From positions 219,440 to 283,439 of the forward strand of contig CAJTSM010000001.1 in assembly GCA_910578935.1 (NCBI GenBank): a stretch of 64,000 nucleotides of DNA. Reading direction: 5' to 3'. Of the stretch, positions 43,313-51,473 are shown in pieces. How positions within the stretch are numbered: position 1 is the first letter of the stretch; every line of letters starts with the position of its first letter. The notes beneath the pieces are model-generated. The model did no database searches and had not been told where the DNA came from. It was given only the letters and a program-made list of their open reading frames with translations. The DNA is from an uncultured Oscillibacter sp. Lineage in GTDB: Bacteria > Bacillota > Clostridia > Oscillospirales > Oscillospiraceae. The translations under genes and the position numbers were made by a program.

Positions 43313-44017
43313 ATGTCCAACTACGAGTCCAACGCCAACGTCATCCCCACCGCCCGTCCCCGGGTCACCGTCAAAACCGTCACCTCCCTGGCCATGCTGA
43401 CGGCCCTGACCTATGTGGCCATGCTCCTCAGCAAGCTGCTGCCCCAGATCTCCGGCTTCCTCCAAATGGACGTGAAGGACACGGTGGTGTGCATCGGCGG
43501 TTTCCTCTTCGGGCCCCTGTCCGCCGCCATCATCTCCATCGTGGTGGCCCTGGTGGAGATGTTCACGGTCAGCGACACGGGAATCATCGGCCTCATCATG
43601 AACGTGCTGGCCACCTGTGCTTTCTGCTGCACCGCCTCCTTCATCTATAAAAAAATGCGCACCCGGAAGGGAGCGGTCCTCGGCCTGCTCCTGGGCACCC
43701 TGGTCCTGACGGTGGTCATGGTCCTGTGGAACTACCTGATTACCCCCATCTACATGCACATGGACCGCTCCGTCGTGGCCGCCATGCTGCCCACGGTCTT
43801 CCTTCCCTTCAACCTGGTGAAGGGCGGGCTGAACACCGCCCTGACCCTTGTCCTTTACAAGCCCGTGGTCACCGCCCTGCGGAAGGCCAAGCTGGCCCCC
43901 GAGCGGGACGCCGCCCAGAAGAGCGGGGACCGCTTCGACGCGGGTTTCCTGCTGTTCTCCCTGGCATTGCTTGCCACCTTTGTTCTGCTGGTGCTGGTGC
44001 TGGCGGGCAAAATTTGA
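43313..44017 (+). CDS. ribU: ECF riboflavin transporter S component
   Basis: 234 residues with about six membrane segments, RibU family. VTSLAMLTALTYVAMLLSKL, LQMDVKDTVVCIGGFLFGP, YLITPIYMHMDR and FNLVKGGLNTALTLVLYKP are family blocks. It binds riboflavin and works with the shared ECF energy module encoded elsewhere. The ATG at 43313 follows AAAGGAG; an in-frame GTG-type start at 43208 lies within the riboswitch platform and is rejected. The FMN riboswitch directly upstream confirms the substrate. Confidence 0.93.
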   Translation: MSNYESNANVIPTARPRVTVKTVTSLAMLTALTYVAMLLSKLLPQISGFLQMDVKDTVVCIGGFLFGPLSAAIISIVVALVEMFTVSDTGIIGLIMNVLATCAFCCTASFIYKKMRTRKGAVLGLLLGTLVLTVVMVLWNYLITPIYMHMDRSVVAAMLPTVFLPFNLVKGGLNTALTLVLYKPVVTALRKAKLAPERDAAQKSGDRFDAGFLLFSLALLATFVLLVLVLAGKI

Positions 44018-44046
44018 GAGTCCCATCTCTTGTCTTTTCCAATCTT

Positions 44047-44081
44047 GGGGCGGAGCTTAACGGTTCCGCCCCGGTTTTTTT
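44047..44081 (+). terminator. Terminator of ribU
   Basis: GGGGCGGA/TCCGCCCC stem followed by seven T residues. Confidence 0.9.
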
Positions 44082-44144
44082 GCCTTCCGAAGCGCCGGAT
44101 TGAAAAATTTTCCAAAAAATGACGAAACTTGTGACAATGGCAAC

Positions 44145-44173
44145 TTGCATTTTTTGGAAATCTTTGCTATCAT
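44145..44173 (+). promoter_or_regulatory. Promoter of the DtxR-type gene
   Basis: TTGCAT and TATCAT with 17-base spacing, 32 bases before the start codon. Confidence 0.65.
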
Positions 44174-44205
44174 GGTAGAATTAAGCAGAAGGGAGGCGCA
44201 TTGTC

Positions 44206-44577
44206 TTGGTCATACACGAATCCGCAGAGGATTACCTGGAGTCCATCTTGATTATTCAGGAACAATCCGGCCAGGTCCGGTCCATCGACGTGGTGAACAA
44301 ACTGGGGTTCTCCAAGCCCAGCGTCAGTATTGCCATGAAAAAGCTGCGGGAAAGCGGCTATATCACCATGGCCGGAGACGGGAACATCACCTTGACTGAG
44401 AGCGGTATGGAAATCGCCAGCCGTATTTACCACCGTCACAGGACGATCACCCGGCTCTTCGAGCTGATGGGCGTCTCCCCGGAGCAGGCCGCACAGGATG
44501 CCTGTAAGGTGGAGCACGACCTCAGTGAGGAAACCTTTGGGCGGATCTGCGCCTATGTGGAGGACCTGCCCTTGTGA
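44206..44577 (+). CDS. DtxR/MntR-family metal-dependent regulator
   Basis: 123 residues. An N-terminal winged helix (ESAEDYLESILIIQE, VRSIDVVNKLGFSKPSVSIA, KLRESGYITM) is followed by the dimerisation/metal domain (RHRTITRLFELMGVSPEQA, ACKVEHDLSEETFGRI). The Glu, Cys and His positions fit metal ligands of the MntR group, and the C-terminal SH3-like domain of DtxR is absent, as in MntR. The TTG start at 44206 follows GGGAGG with nine-base spacing. It could control manganese or iron uptake; no metal transporter is in the window. Confidence 0.88.
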   Translation: MVIHESAEDYLESILIIQEQSGQVRSIDVVNKLGFSKPSVSIAMKKLRESGYITMAGDGNITLTESGMEIASRIYHRHRTITRLFELMGVSPEQAAQDACKVEHDLSEETFGRICAYVEDLPL

Positions 44578-44664
44578 CTGCGGCCACAGAAGAAGCCCCC
44601 GGACAGGGAGGAAACTTCCGGCGTTTTGTCTAAAAAGAGGCAGGGAAGTTCTCTGTTCGAGGGC

Positions 44665-44693
44665 TTGCATTTTTGTGGGCTTTTCGATACAAT
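44665..44693 (+). promoter_or_regulatory. Promoter of the ssnA-ygfK unit
   Basis: TTGCAT (44665-44670) and TACAAT (44688-44693), 17-base spacing. The start codon is ~150 bases further on, leaving room for a leader. Confidence 0.7.
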
Positions 44694-44699
44694 GCTAAT

Positions 44700-44848
44700 T
44701 AATAAGCAAGGATAGATGGCTGCAACGGAGTGCCGCGCGCACGGGCCCGCACCTGTCTCTCCGTGCGAGCCGATAGGTGTTTCAAATCCGAGTGGGTTTG
44801 GAATGCCTTTCTTTTTTACCCAAATTCAATTCAAGGAGGATTTTCACC
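44700..44848 (+). ncRNA. Structured leader of ssnA, possible unclassified riboswitch
   Basis: Between the promoter and AAGGAGGA (44833) the RNA can form CGCACGG/CCGTGCG (44738-44767), an enclosing GGCT/AGCC (44718-44771) and a 10-bp hairpin TTTCAAATCC/GGGTTTGGAA with GAGT loop (44780-44803). GATAG occurs on both sides of the first stem. A pyrimidine stretch then leads to the ribosome binding site. I do not recognise a known riboswitch class. Confidence 0.5.
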
Positions 44849-46192
44849 ATGATTCTACTGGCAAACGGCAAACTCATCACCCGGGACCCCAGCGGTGTGG
44901 GTTATCTGCCCGATGGCGGCGTGGTCACCGACGGGGGGAAAATCGTAGAGGTTGGCGAAACCGCCGCCCTGAAGGCGAAATATCCCCAGGCGGAGTTTGT
45001 GGACGCCAAGGGCGGGGTCATCATGCCCGGCCTCATCAACGCCCACACCCACATTTACTCCGCCCTGGCCCGGGGCCTCTCCATCAACGGCTACGCCCCC
45101 ACCAATTTTTACGAGGTGCTGGACGGCCAGTGGTGGTACATCGACCGCCACCTGGACCTGGCGGCCACGAAGGCTTCCGCCCAGGCCCTGGTCATCGACT
45201 CCATCAAGCAGGGCGTTACCACCATCTTCGACCACCACGCCTCCTTCTGTGAGATCCCCGGCTCCCTGATGGAAATCGCCAAGGTCACGGAGTCCTTAGG
45301 GCTCCGGGCCTGCCTGTGCTACGAGGTCAGCGACCGGGACGGAGAGGAAAAATCCCTCCAGTCCGTCCGGGAAAATAAGGATTTCATTGACTACTGCGAA
45401 TCCCACCCCTCCGATATGCTCAAGGCCATGTTCGGCGGGCACGCCTTGTTCACCATCTCCGACAAGACCTTCGACCGGATGGCCGCCGCCAACGCCGGGC
45501 GGGTGGGCTACCACATCCATGTCTCCGAAGGCATGAACGACGTGTACGACAGCCTCCAGAACTACGGCCGCCGCCCGGTCCAGCGCCTCCAGGACCACGG
45601 CATCTTAGGTCCCAAGACCATCCTGGGCCACTGCATCCACGTGAACACGGCGGAAATGGACATCATCAAGGAAACGGACACCATGTGCGTCAACAACCCG
45701 GAAAGCAACATGGGCAACGCCGTGGGCTGTTCCCCGGTGCTGAAGATGTGCGAAAAGGGCATTTTGATCGGTCTGGGCACCGACGCCTACACCAACGACA
45801 TGCTGGAGAGCATCAAGGTGGCGCTGACCATCCAGCGGCACAACGCCTGCCTCCCCGGCGTAGGCTGGTGCGAGGTGACGGACATGCTCTTCAAGAACAA
45901 CGCCAAGATGGCCCAGCGGGTGGGCTTCCCGGAGATGGGCGTTTTGAAGGCCGGGGCGGCGGCGGACGTCATCGTCATGGACTACAAGCCCTTCACCCCC
46001 TTCTCCGACGCGAATATCGACGGGCACATGTTATTTGGCATGACGGGCCGCCAGTGCCAGACCACCATGGTGAACGGGAAAATTTTGATGAAAGACCGCC
46101 AGCTGACGGAAATCGACGAAGAGGCCGTGAACGCCGAAATTCTCCAGGTTTCCAAGAAGCTCTGGGGAACGCTGAACCACTGCGAATATTGA
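44849..46192 (+). CDS. ssnA: Putative aminohydrolase SsnA
   Basis: 447 residues, amidohydrolase superfamily (ATZ/TRZ-like branch). Metal ligands are seen in LINAHTHIYSALARG (about 64-78), HIHVSEG, LGHCIHVN and GTDAYTNDML. SsnA belongs to the anaerobic purine/urate degradation gene set (ygeX, ygeY, ygeW, ygfK, ssnA, hyuA, xdhD) in gut bacteria and E. coli; its exact substrate is not settled. The ATG at 44849 follows AAGGAGGA; an upstream in-frame start lies in the structured leader. It is followed by ygfK after a ~290-base gap with a hairpin. Confidence 0.9.
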   Translation: MILLANGKLITRDPSGVGYLPDGGVVTDGGKIVEVGETAALKAKYPQAEFVDAKGGVIMPGLINAHTHIYSALARGLSINGYAPTNFYEVLDGQWWYIDRHLDLAATKASAQALVIDSIKQGVTTIFDHHASFCEIPGSLMEIAKVTESLGLRACLCYEVSDRDGEEKSLQSVRENKDFIDYCESHPSDMLKAMFGGHALFTISDKTFDRMAAANAGRVGYHIHVSEGMNDVYDSLQNYGRRPVQRLQDHGILGPKTILGHCIHVNTAEMDIIKETDTMCVNNPESNMGNAVGCSPVLKMCEKGILIGLGTDAYTNDMLESIKVALTIQRHNACLPGVGWCEVTDMLFKNNAKMAQRVGFPEMGVLKAGAAADVIVMDYKPFTPFSDANIDGHMLFGMTGRQCQTTMVNGKILMKDRQLTEIDEEAVNAEILQVSKKLWGTLNHCEY

Positions 46193-46485
46193 GGGTAACG
46201 CCTCCGGAATCACCAGATTAGCGGCAGCGAGGAGGGCCGTACGGGCCTTGCATCAACCTCCAAAACCCCCGCTCGCACCACGCCGCGGGCAGAAGGCATT
46301 CGTGAAACCGGAGGAATTGCCTGCGCGCCCCCGTTTTCTCTCTTCCACCGTGCACGGCGCATTCTCTCTTTTCGCAAAAGAGAGAATGGGGGGTGCAACT
46401 GGACCAGCCCCCAAAGGGCTGCCCCCACCGTCCCCGCCGGAACGGCGGAGAACCAGTCTTGATATTATTAAGGAGGAATTACATA
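46193..46485 (+). other. ssnA-ygfK spacer with 12-bp hairpin
   Basis: Contains ATTCTCTCTTTT-CGC-AAAAGAGAGAAT at 46361-46387, a perfect hairpin without a T tract. It may stabilise or separate the two messages. No gene is seen in the spacer. Confidence 0.6.
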
Positions 46486-49434
46486 ATGTCCGAACTCATG
46501 ACCCCCATCCCGTTCCGGGAACTGATAACCTGGGTGACCGCCGAGTACCAAAAGGAGGGCACCGTCTTCGGCGTCCACAAGCCCTACAAGGCCGGCGTGA
46601 AAACCCTGCCCATCTTCGGTGAGAAGATCGAAACCCCTTTCGGCCCCGCCGCCGGACCCAACACCCAGTTGGCCCAGAACATCATCGCCTCTTACTTCGC
46701 CGGGGCCCGGTTTTTTGAGCTGAAAACCGTCCAGAAGATGGACGGCGCGGAGCTCTCCGCCTGTGTCAACCGCCCCTGTATTCTGGCGGAAGACGAATGT
46801 TATAACTGCGAGTGGTCCACGGAGCTATACGTCCAGCAGGCCTTTGAGGAATACGTAAAGGCCTGGTGTGCCTGTAAGCTCATGGCGAAAGTATACGGCC
46901 TGGGCGACTCCGACGCCTTTGTCTTCAACATGTCCGTGGGCTATGACCTGGCGGGCATCCAGGGTCCCAAGGTGGACAAATTCCTCACCGAGATGGTGGA
47001 CGCCTCCCAGACTCCCATTTTCCAAGAGTGCATCCGGGTCCTCAAGGAGTTCTTCCCCGCCGAAAGCGCCTTCATTGACTCCATCACCCCCCATGTCTCC
47101 GGCAGCGTCACCCTCTCCACCCTCCACGGCTGCCCGCCGGACGAGATTGAGCGGATTGCCAGCTATCTGATTGAAAAGAAACATCTTCACACCTTCGTCA
47201 AGTGCAATCCCACCATCCTTGGCTACGAAACCGCCCGGTCCATCCTGGACGGCATGGGCTACGACTACATCGCCTTCGACGACCACCACTTCAAGGAGGA
47301 CCTCCAGTACGCCGACGCGGTGCCCATGTTCCGCCGGCTCCAGGCCCTGGCGGACAAGAACGGTGTAGAGTTCGGCCTGAAGCTCTCCAACACCTTCCCT
47401 GTGGACGTGAAGGGCGGGGAGCTGCCCAGCGAGGAGATGTACATGGCGGGCAAGTCCCTCTTCCCCCTGACTACCACCATGGCGGCCCGGATTTCCAAGG
47501 AGTTCGGCGGCCGCATGCGCATCAGCTACGCCGGAGGCGCGGACGCGCTGAACATCGACAAGCTCTTCGCCTTAGGGATCTGGCCCATTACCATGGCGAC
47601 GACGGAGCTCAAGCCCGGCGGCTACCAGCGCTTTGTCCAGATCGGCGACAAGCTGGACGCCCTGGAGTTCAAGCCCTTCACCGGCGTGGACGTGGCGGGC
47701 ATCGAGGCCCTGGCCCTGGCGGCCCGGTCCGACAAGTACCATGTCAAGGCCGTGAAGCCCCTGCCGAAGCGGAAGCTCGCCGAGAAGGTCCCCCTGTTGG
47801 ACTGCTTCACCGCCCCCTGCAAGGGCGGCTGCCCCATCGGCCAGGACATCCCGGAATACATTGAGCTCTGCCGGAAGGGGGAGTACGCCTCCGCCCTGCG
47901 GCTCATCTGCGAGAAGAACCCCCTGCCCTTCATCACCGGCACCATCTGCGCCCACCGCTGCCAGACCAAGTGCACCCGGACCTATTACGACGACTCCGTT
48001 CAGATCCGGGCCACGAAACTGGTGGCGGCGGAGCGGGGTTACGACGAGTATCTGTCCAAAATCAAGGCTCCCGCCCCGGCCAATAACGGCAAAAAAGTCG
48101 CCGTCATCGGCGGCGGCCCCACCGGTATGGCAGCGGCCTACTTCGTGGGCCGGGCGGGCATCCCCGTCACCGTCTTTGAAAAGGCCGAAAGCTTAGGCGG
48201 CATTGTCCGGCAGGTAATCCCCGGCTTCCGCATCTCCGACGAGGCCATCGACAAGGACGCGGCCTTGATTGCCAAGATGGGCGCGGAGATCAAGCTGAAC
48301 ACCCCCGCGCCGTCTGTCGCCGAGCTGAAAGCCCAGGGCTACACCCACATCTTCTTCGCCGTGGGCGCCTGGAAGGCCGGGCGGTTGGACATCCCCGGCA
48401 ACGTGGTGCCCGTCATCGGCTGGCTGAAGGACCTCAAGGCCGGGAAGGATGTCTCCCTGGGCCATGTGGCGGTCATCGGCGGCGGAAACACCGCCATGGA
48501 CGCCGCCCGGGTGGCCCTCCGGAGTGGGGCGAAATCCTCCACCCTGGTCTACCGCCGGACGAAGAAATACATGCCCGCCGACGCGGAAGAGCTGGAGCTG
48601 GCCATCGCCGACGGCGTGAACTTCCTGGAGCTGGTGGCCCCCGTGGAGCAGAAGGACGGCAAACTCCGCTGCGAGAAGATGCGCCTGGGCGAGCCCGATG
48701 AGAAGGGCCGCCGGAAGCCGGAGCCCACCGGGGAGTTTGTGGAAATCGACTGCGACACGGTCATCTCCGCCGTGGGCGAGAAGGTGGAGAGCGAGCTCTT
48801 TACCGCCAACGGCGTGGAAGTGGACGGCAAGGGACTGCCTGACTTCAAGACCAATGTGGACGGCGTCTACGCCGGAGGCGACGCCATGCGGGGCCCCGCC
48901 ACGGTGGTGGAAGGCATCGCCGACGCCCAGTGGTTCGCAAACGCCGTCATTGGGGAAACCTACAAATTCGACATCCCCGCCAAGGCCGTGGCCTCCCGGG
49001 CGGACGCCATCGCCAAGAAGGGCATCCTCTGCGAGTCAGCCAAATGTGAGGGGGACCGGTGCCTCACCTGCAACGTGGTCTGCCAGGTCTGCGCCGACGT
49101 GTGCCCCAACCGGGCCAACGTGGTGGTGGAACTGCCCGACGGACGGCATGAGATTCTCCACGTGGACCGGATGTGCAACGAGTGCGGCAACTGCGCCATC
49201 TTCTGCCCCTACGACTCCGCCCCCTACCGGGATAAGTTCACCCTGTTCAAGACCCGGGAGGGCTTTGACGAGAGCGTGAACAACCAGGGCTTCCTGCCCC
49301 TGGGCGGAAGCCGTGTCTTGGTCCGGCTGGACGGGAAAGTTTTTGAGGCAGATTTGAACGGCAAGAATGATCTGCCCGCCGGCATCGAAGTATTCATCCT
49401 CACGGTGCTGAATAAATATACCTACCTGCTGTGA
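46486..49434 (+). CDS. ygfK: YgfK, putative selenate reductase-type oxidoreductase
   Basis: 982 residues in four parts: a dihydroorotate dehydrogenase-like barrel (1-430: PFGPAAGPNTQLAQNI, GGRMRISYAGGADA), a GltD-like Fe-S domain (about 445-540: CFTAPCKGGCPIGQDIPEY, ICAHRCQTKCTR), FAD/NAD domains (VAVIGGGPTGMAAAYF, VAVIGGGNTAMDAARVA, VYAGGDAMRGPATVVEGI) and a C-terminal ferredoxin-like part (CLTCNVVCQVCADVCPN, CNECGNCAIFCPYDSAP). It is expected to pass electrons from NAD(P)H in the anaerobic purine/urate breakdown pathway; the precise reaction is not established. The ATG at 46486 follows AAGGAGGA. No cysteine of the clusters is missing. Confidence 0.93.
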   Translation: MSELMTPIPFRELITWVTAEYQKEGTVFGVHKPYKAGVKTLPIFGEKIETPFGPAAGPNTQLAQNIIASYFAGARFFELKTVQKMDGAELSACVNRPCILAEDECYNCEWSTELYVQQAFEEYVKAWCACKLMAKVYGLGDSDAFVFNMSVGYDLAGIQGPKVDKFLTEMVDASQTPIFQECIRVLKEFFPAESAFIDSITPHVSGSVTLSTLHGCPPDEIERIASYLIEKKHLHTFVKCNPTILGYETARSILDGMGYDYIAFDDHHFKEDLQYADAVPMFRRLQALADKNGVEFGLKLSNTFPVDVKGGELPSEEMYMAGKSLFPLTTTMAARISKEFGGRMRISYAGGADALNIDKLFALGIWPITMATTELKPGGYQRFVQIGDKLDALEFKPFTGVDVAGIEALALAARSDKYHVKAVKPLPKRKLAEKVPLLDCFTAPCKGGCPIGQDIPEYIELCRKGEYASALRLICEKNPLPFITGTICAHRCQTKCTRTYYDDSVQIRATKLVAAERGYDEYLSKIKAPAPANNGKKVAVIGGGPTGMAAAYFVGRAGIPVTVFEKAESLGGIVRQVIPGFRISDEAIDKDAALIAKMGAEIKLNTPAPSVAELKAQGYTHIFFAVGAWKAGRLDIPGNVVPVIGWLKDLKAGKDVSLGHVAVIGGGNTAMDAARVALRSGAKSSTLVYRRTKKYMPADAEELELAIADGVNFLELVAPVEQKDGKLRCEKMRLGEPDEKGRRKPEPTGEFVEIDCDTVISAVGEKVESELFTANGVEVDGKGLPDFKTNVDGVYAGGDAMRGPATVVEGIADAQWFANAVIGETYKFDIPAKAVASRADAIAKKGILCESAKCEGDRCLTCNVVCQVCADVCPNRANVVVELPDGRHEILHVDRMCNECGNCAIFCPYDSAPYRDKFTLFKTREGFDESVNNQGFLPLGGSRVLVRLDGKVFEADLNGKNDLPAGIEVFILTVLNKYTYLL

Positions 49435-49436
49435 GC

Positions 49437-49484
49437 GGGAGGAACAACGGAGGCCGGGTTTTCCCGGCCTCCGTTGTTCCTCCC
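49437..49484 (+). terminator. 22-bp perfect hairpin after ygfK
   Basis: A perfect 22-bp stem with TTTT loop begins two bases after the ygfK stop. There is no T tract, so it may act by structure or block degradation. Confidence 0.7.
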
Positions 49485-49499
49485 AGTTCGTCCAGAGGA

Positions 49500-49815
49500 A
49501 TGCAAGCCAGGTCTATGATGAAGGCAGCGGGTTTGACATCAGCGGGGACATGGTGCCTCACCAGCAAATTCATCCGCACTCTCTTCATGGAGGCGCTGGG
49601 CCTGAAGTGCCAGTTCCTGTTCCAGGAGAAATTCGGCGCGGGCGAGCTCAGTGTGGCCATGACCCACACCATGTAAGACTCCTCCCCCCTACGAAAGCTA
49701 TAACCGGATTATCGCCCTGGGCGGCTGCGCCATCATGGGCTGCTCCGGCGATGAAATCATCTGCTTCAAAGAGCTGGCGGCCCGAATCTTAGGCTGCGAG
49801 AGAACTTTTGTCAAG
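49500..49815 (+). pseudogene. Degenerate coding remnant of unknown family
   Basis: Three frames join in order: QVYDEGSGFDISGDMV, then IRTLFMEALGLKCQFLFQEK with FGAGELSVAMTHTM, then YNRIIALGGCAIMGCSGDEI and FKELAARILGCERTF. The segments look like one protein broken by frameshifts, with codon use like the host. I cannot name the family. Confidence 0.4.
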
Positions 49816-49830
49816 AGTAAAGTTCAAAAT

Positions 49831-49866
49831 GCAGGCCATCTGTCTTAACAAAGACAGATGGCCTGC
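49831..49866. terminator. Terminator after chemotaxis receptor pseudogene
   Basis: A 16-bp perfect stem GCAGGCCATCTGTCTT with loop AACA; on the minus strand it is followed by ATTTTGAACTTT. Confidence 0.85.
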
Positions 49867-49867
49867 A

Positions 49868-51160
49868 TTATCTGCTGCGCTTTTCCTTCAACATAAATTC
49901 CTGCACCTGGGTCTGAAGCGCCTCGGCTTCTTTGGTCAGAGAGTCGCTGGACTGCTCCGTCTTCCCCGCGTTTTACAAGTTGCGGCCTGCGATAGCGGAA
50001 ATAGCGGCAATCCGCTCCTCCATTACGGTCAGCGCGAGTTCCTGTCCCTGCACTGCCGCCGCCGGCTGATCTGAGATCGTGCCGATCTGTGTGGAAACAT
50101 CGGAAATTGCCTGGAGGGAGCCGGCGGTATCTGTGGTCAGCACCACGCCGGTCTGGATGATTGCTTTGGTGTTGTCGGTCATCCCGGCCGCGCTCTGTGC
50201 GGCCGCGGCACTTTTTGCCGCCAGCCGCTTTACCTCATTGGCTACGGCCGCAGAGCCTTTTCCGGCGGCTCCGGCCCGGGCCGCCTCCACAGAGGCGTTG
50301 AGGGAGAGGATGTTGATCTGGAAAGCGATATTCTCAATGTCTTTTGCGATTTTGGTAATCTGCTGCGCCTTGGCGCTGCTATCATCCATGGCGGAGGACA
50401 AAGCGGCCATCTGCTCGTTGGCGCTTTGCATGCAGCGGGTGATTTCCTCCGCCTGAGAATGGGTCTGGCCGCTGCTGTTCGCAACGCCGGCCAGCCGGTC
50501 CTTGACATGGGTTACCTCGTGGACCAGCTCTTCGGTAGACCGGTTCTGCTCCAGGGATGCCTGGTGCAGCTGTACGGACTGATTGCTCAGCTGCTCCGCC
50601 ATTGCGGTAAGCCGGTCTGCTGCGGCGCGGAACCCAAGGAGAGTTTCATTCATGGACTGGGTAGAGGGCTCTATCATCCGGCCCGTTACCCGCTTCACCG
50701 GGCGGGAAATGGAGCGGGCAAATCGCAGGATCAGCAATACCGAAATCGTAAGGCCCACCAGGGCGGCAAAGACGGAAAACAGCATGGCTCCGTTAATAAA
50801 GTGGCAGTAATCCGACTTGGGAGTCTGGTGTGAGATTGTCTGTTTCCTTCAAAAGGGCAAAAAACTGCCATCCATCTTTTCCGGTGCGCTGTCAATCCCC
50901 TGTATCAACTGCCCATCCAGGTCATACAGGGCAACGGTGTAAAACTCATAGACCTCCGCGGCCCCTTCCAGCGGGGCCGCACGGCTTGTTCTGGTTGCGG
51001 CGGCATCCGGAAAGGGTGTTTGCGTTTCGTCCAGACCCGGGGCGGTCACCGTATTCATCCGGGGATTGCTGGCAATGGTCATCCTGCGGCCGGCCAGCAT
51101 ATGACCACTAAAATCAGAATATTAAGGGTTGTATTGCGCAATATCCGCCTGTTCAGGCTT
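49868..51160 (-). pseudogene. Methyl-accepting chemotaxis protein, inactivated
   Basis: The signalling core is recognisable: VANSSGQTHSQAEEITRCM, IAFQINILSLNASVEAARAG and VANEVKRLAAKSAAAAQSA form the MCP hairpin. A TAA interrupts just after IAAISAIAGRNL; reading past it gives NAGKTEQSSDSLTKEAEALQ and a natural stop at 49868. Upstream, TGA at 50849-50851 breaks the sensor-TM junction, and a frameshift near 51090 separates the first TM segment (NTTLNILILVVI) from the sensor (MTIASNPRMNTVTAPGL). Three lesions make it a pseudogene. Confidence 0.85.
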
Positions 51161-51386
51161 CTTTTTCTCCCCCGTCTTGTCAAGGAGTCCGCTTGTTTTC
51201 CCGTCACGTTCCTGTCGCTCTTTTTCCGGATGATTTTTGTCAATAGGCCGCAAGAAAAGCCGCTCGCTCCATCAATCAGAAACAGCGCGCTGTGCCGGAC
51301 TGGCGGGCGATGGACTTTTTGCTTACTATAAGCTGAGGGAAGCGCTTTTTCTTTGTGCCGCTGTACATGATTGTTGCTTTTTTTCA

Positions 51387-51415
51387 TTGACGTAGTGGGA
51401 CCCGTATGATATCAT
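51387..51415 (+). promoter_or_regulatory. Promoter of the hybrid kinase pair
   Basis: TTGACG (51387-51392) and TATCAT (51410-51415), 17-base spacing, about 60 bases before the first kinase gene. Confidence 0.7.
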
Positions 51416-51473
51416 GACAGAGATTTTCTAACTTTTAAAGCGAAGCTGTGAGGAGAAAGCGGAGGACATACAT

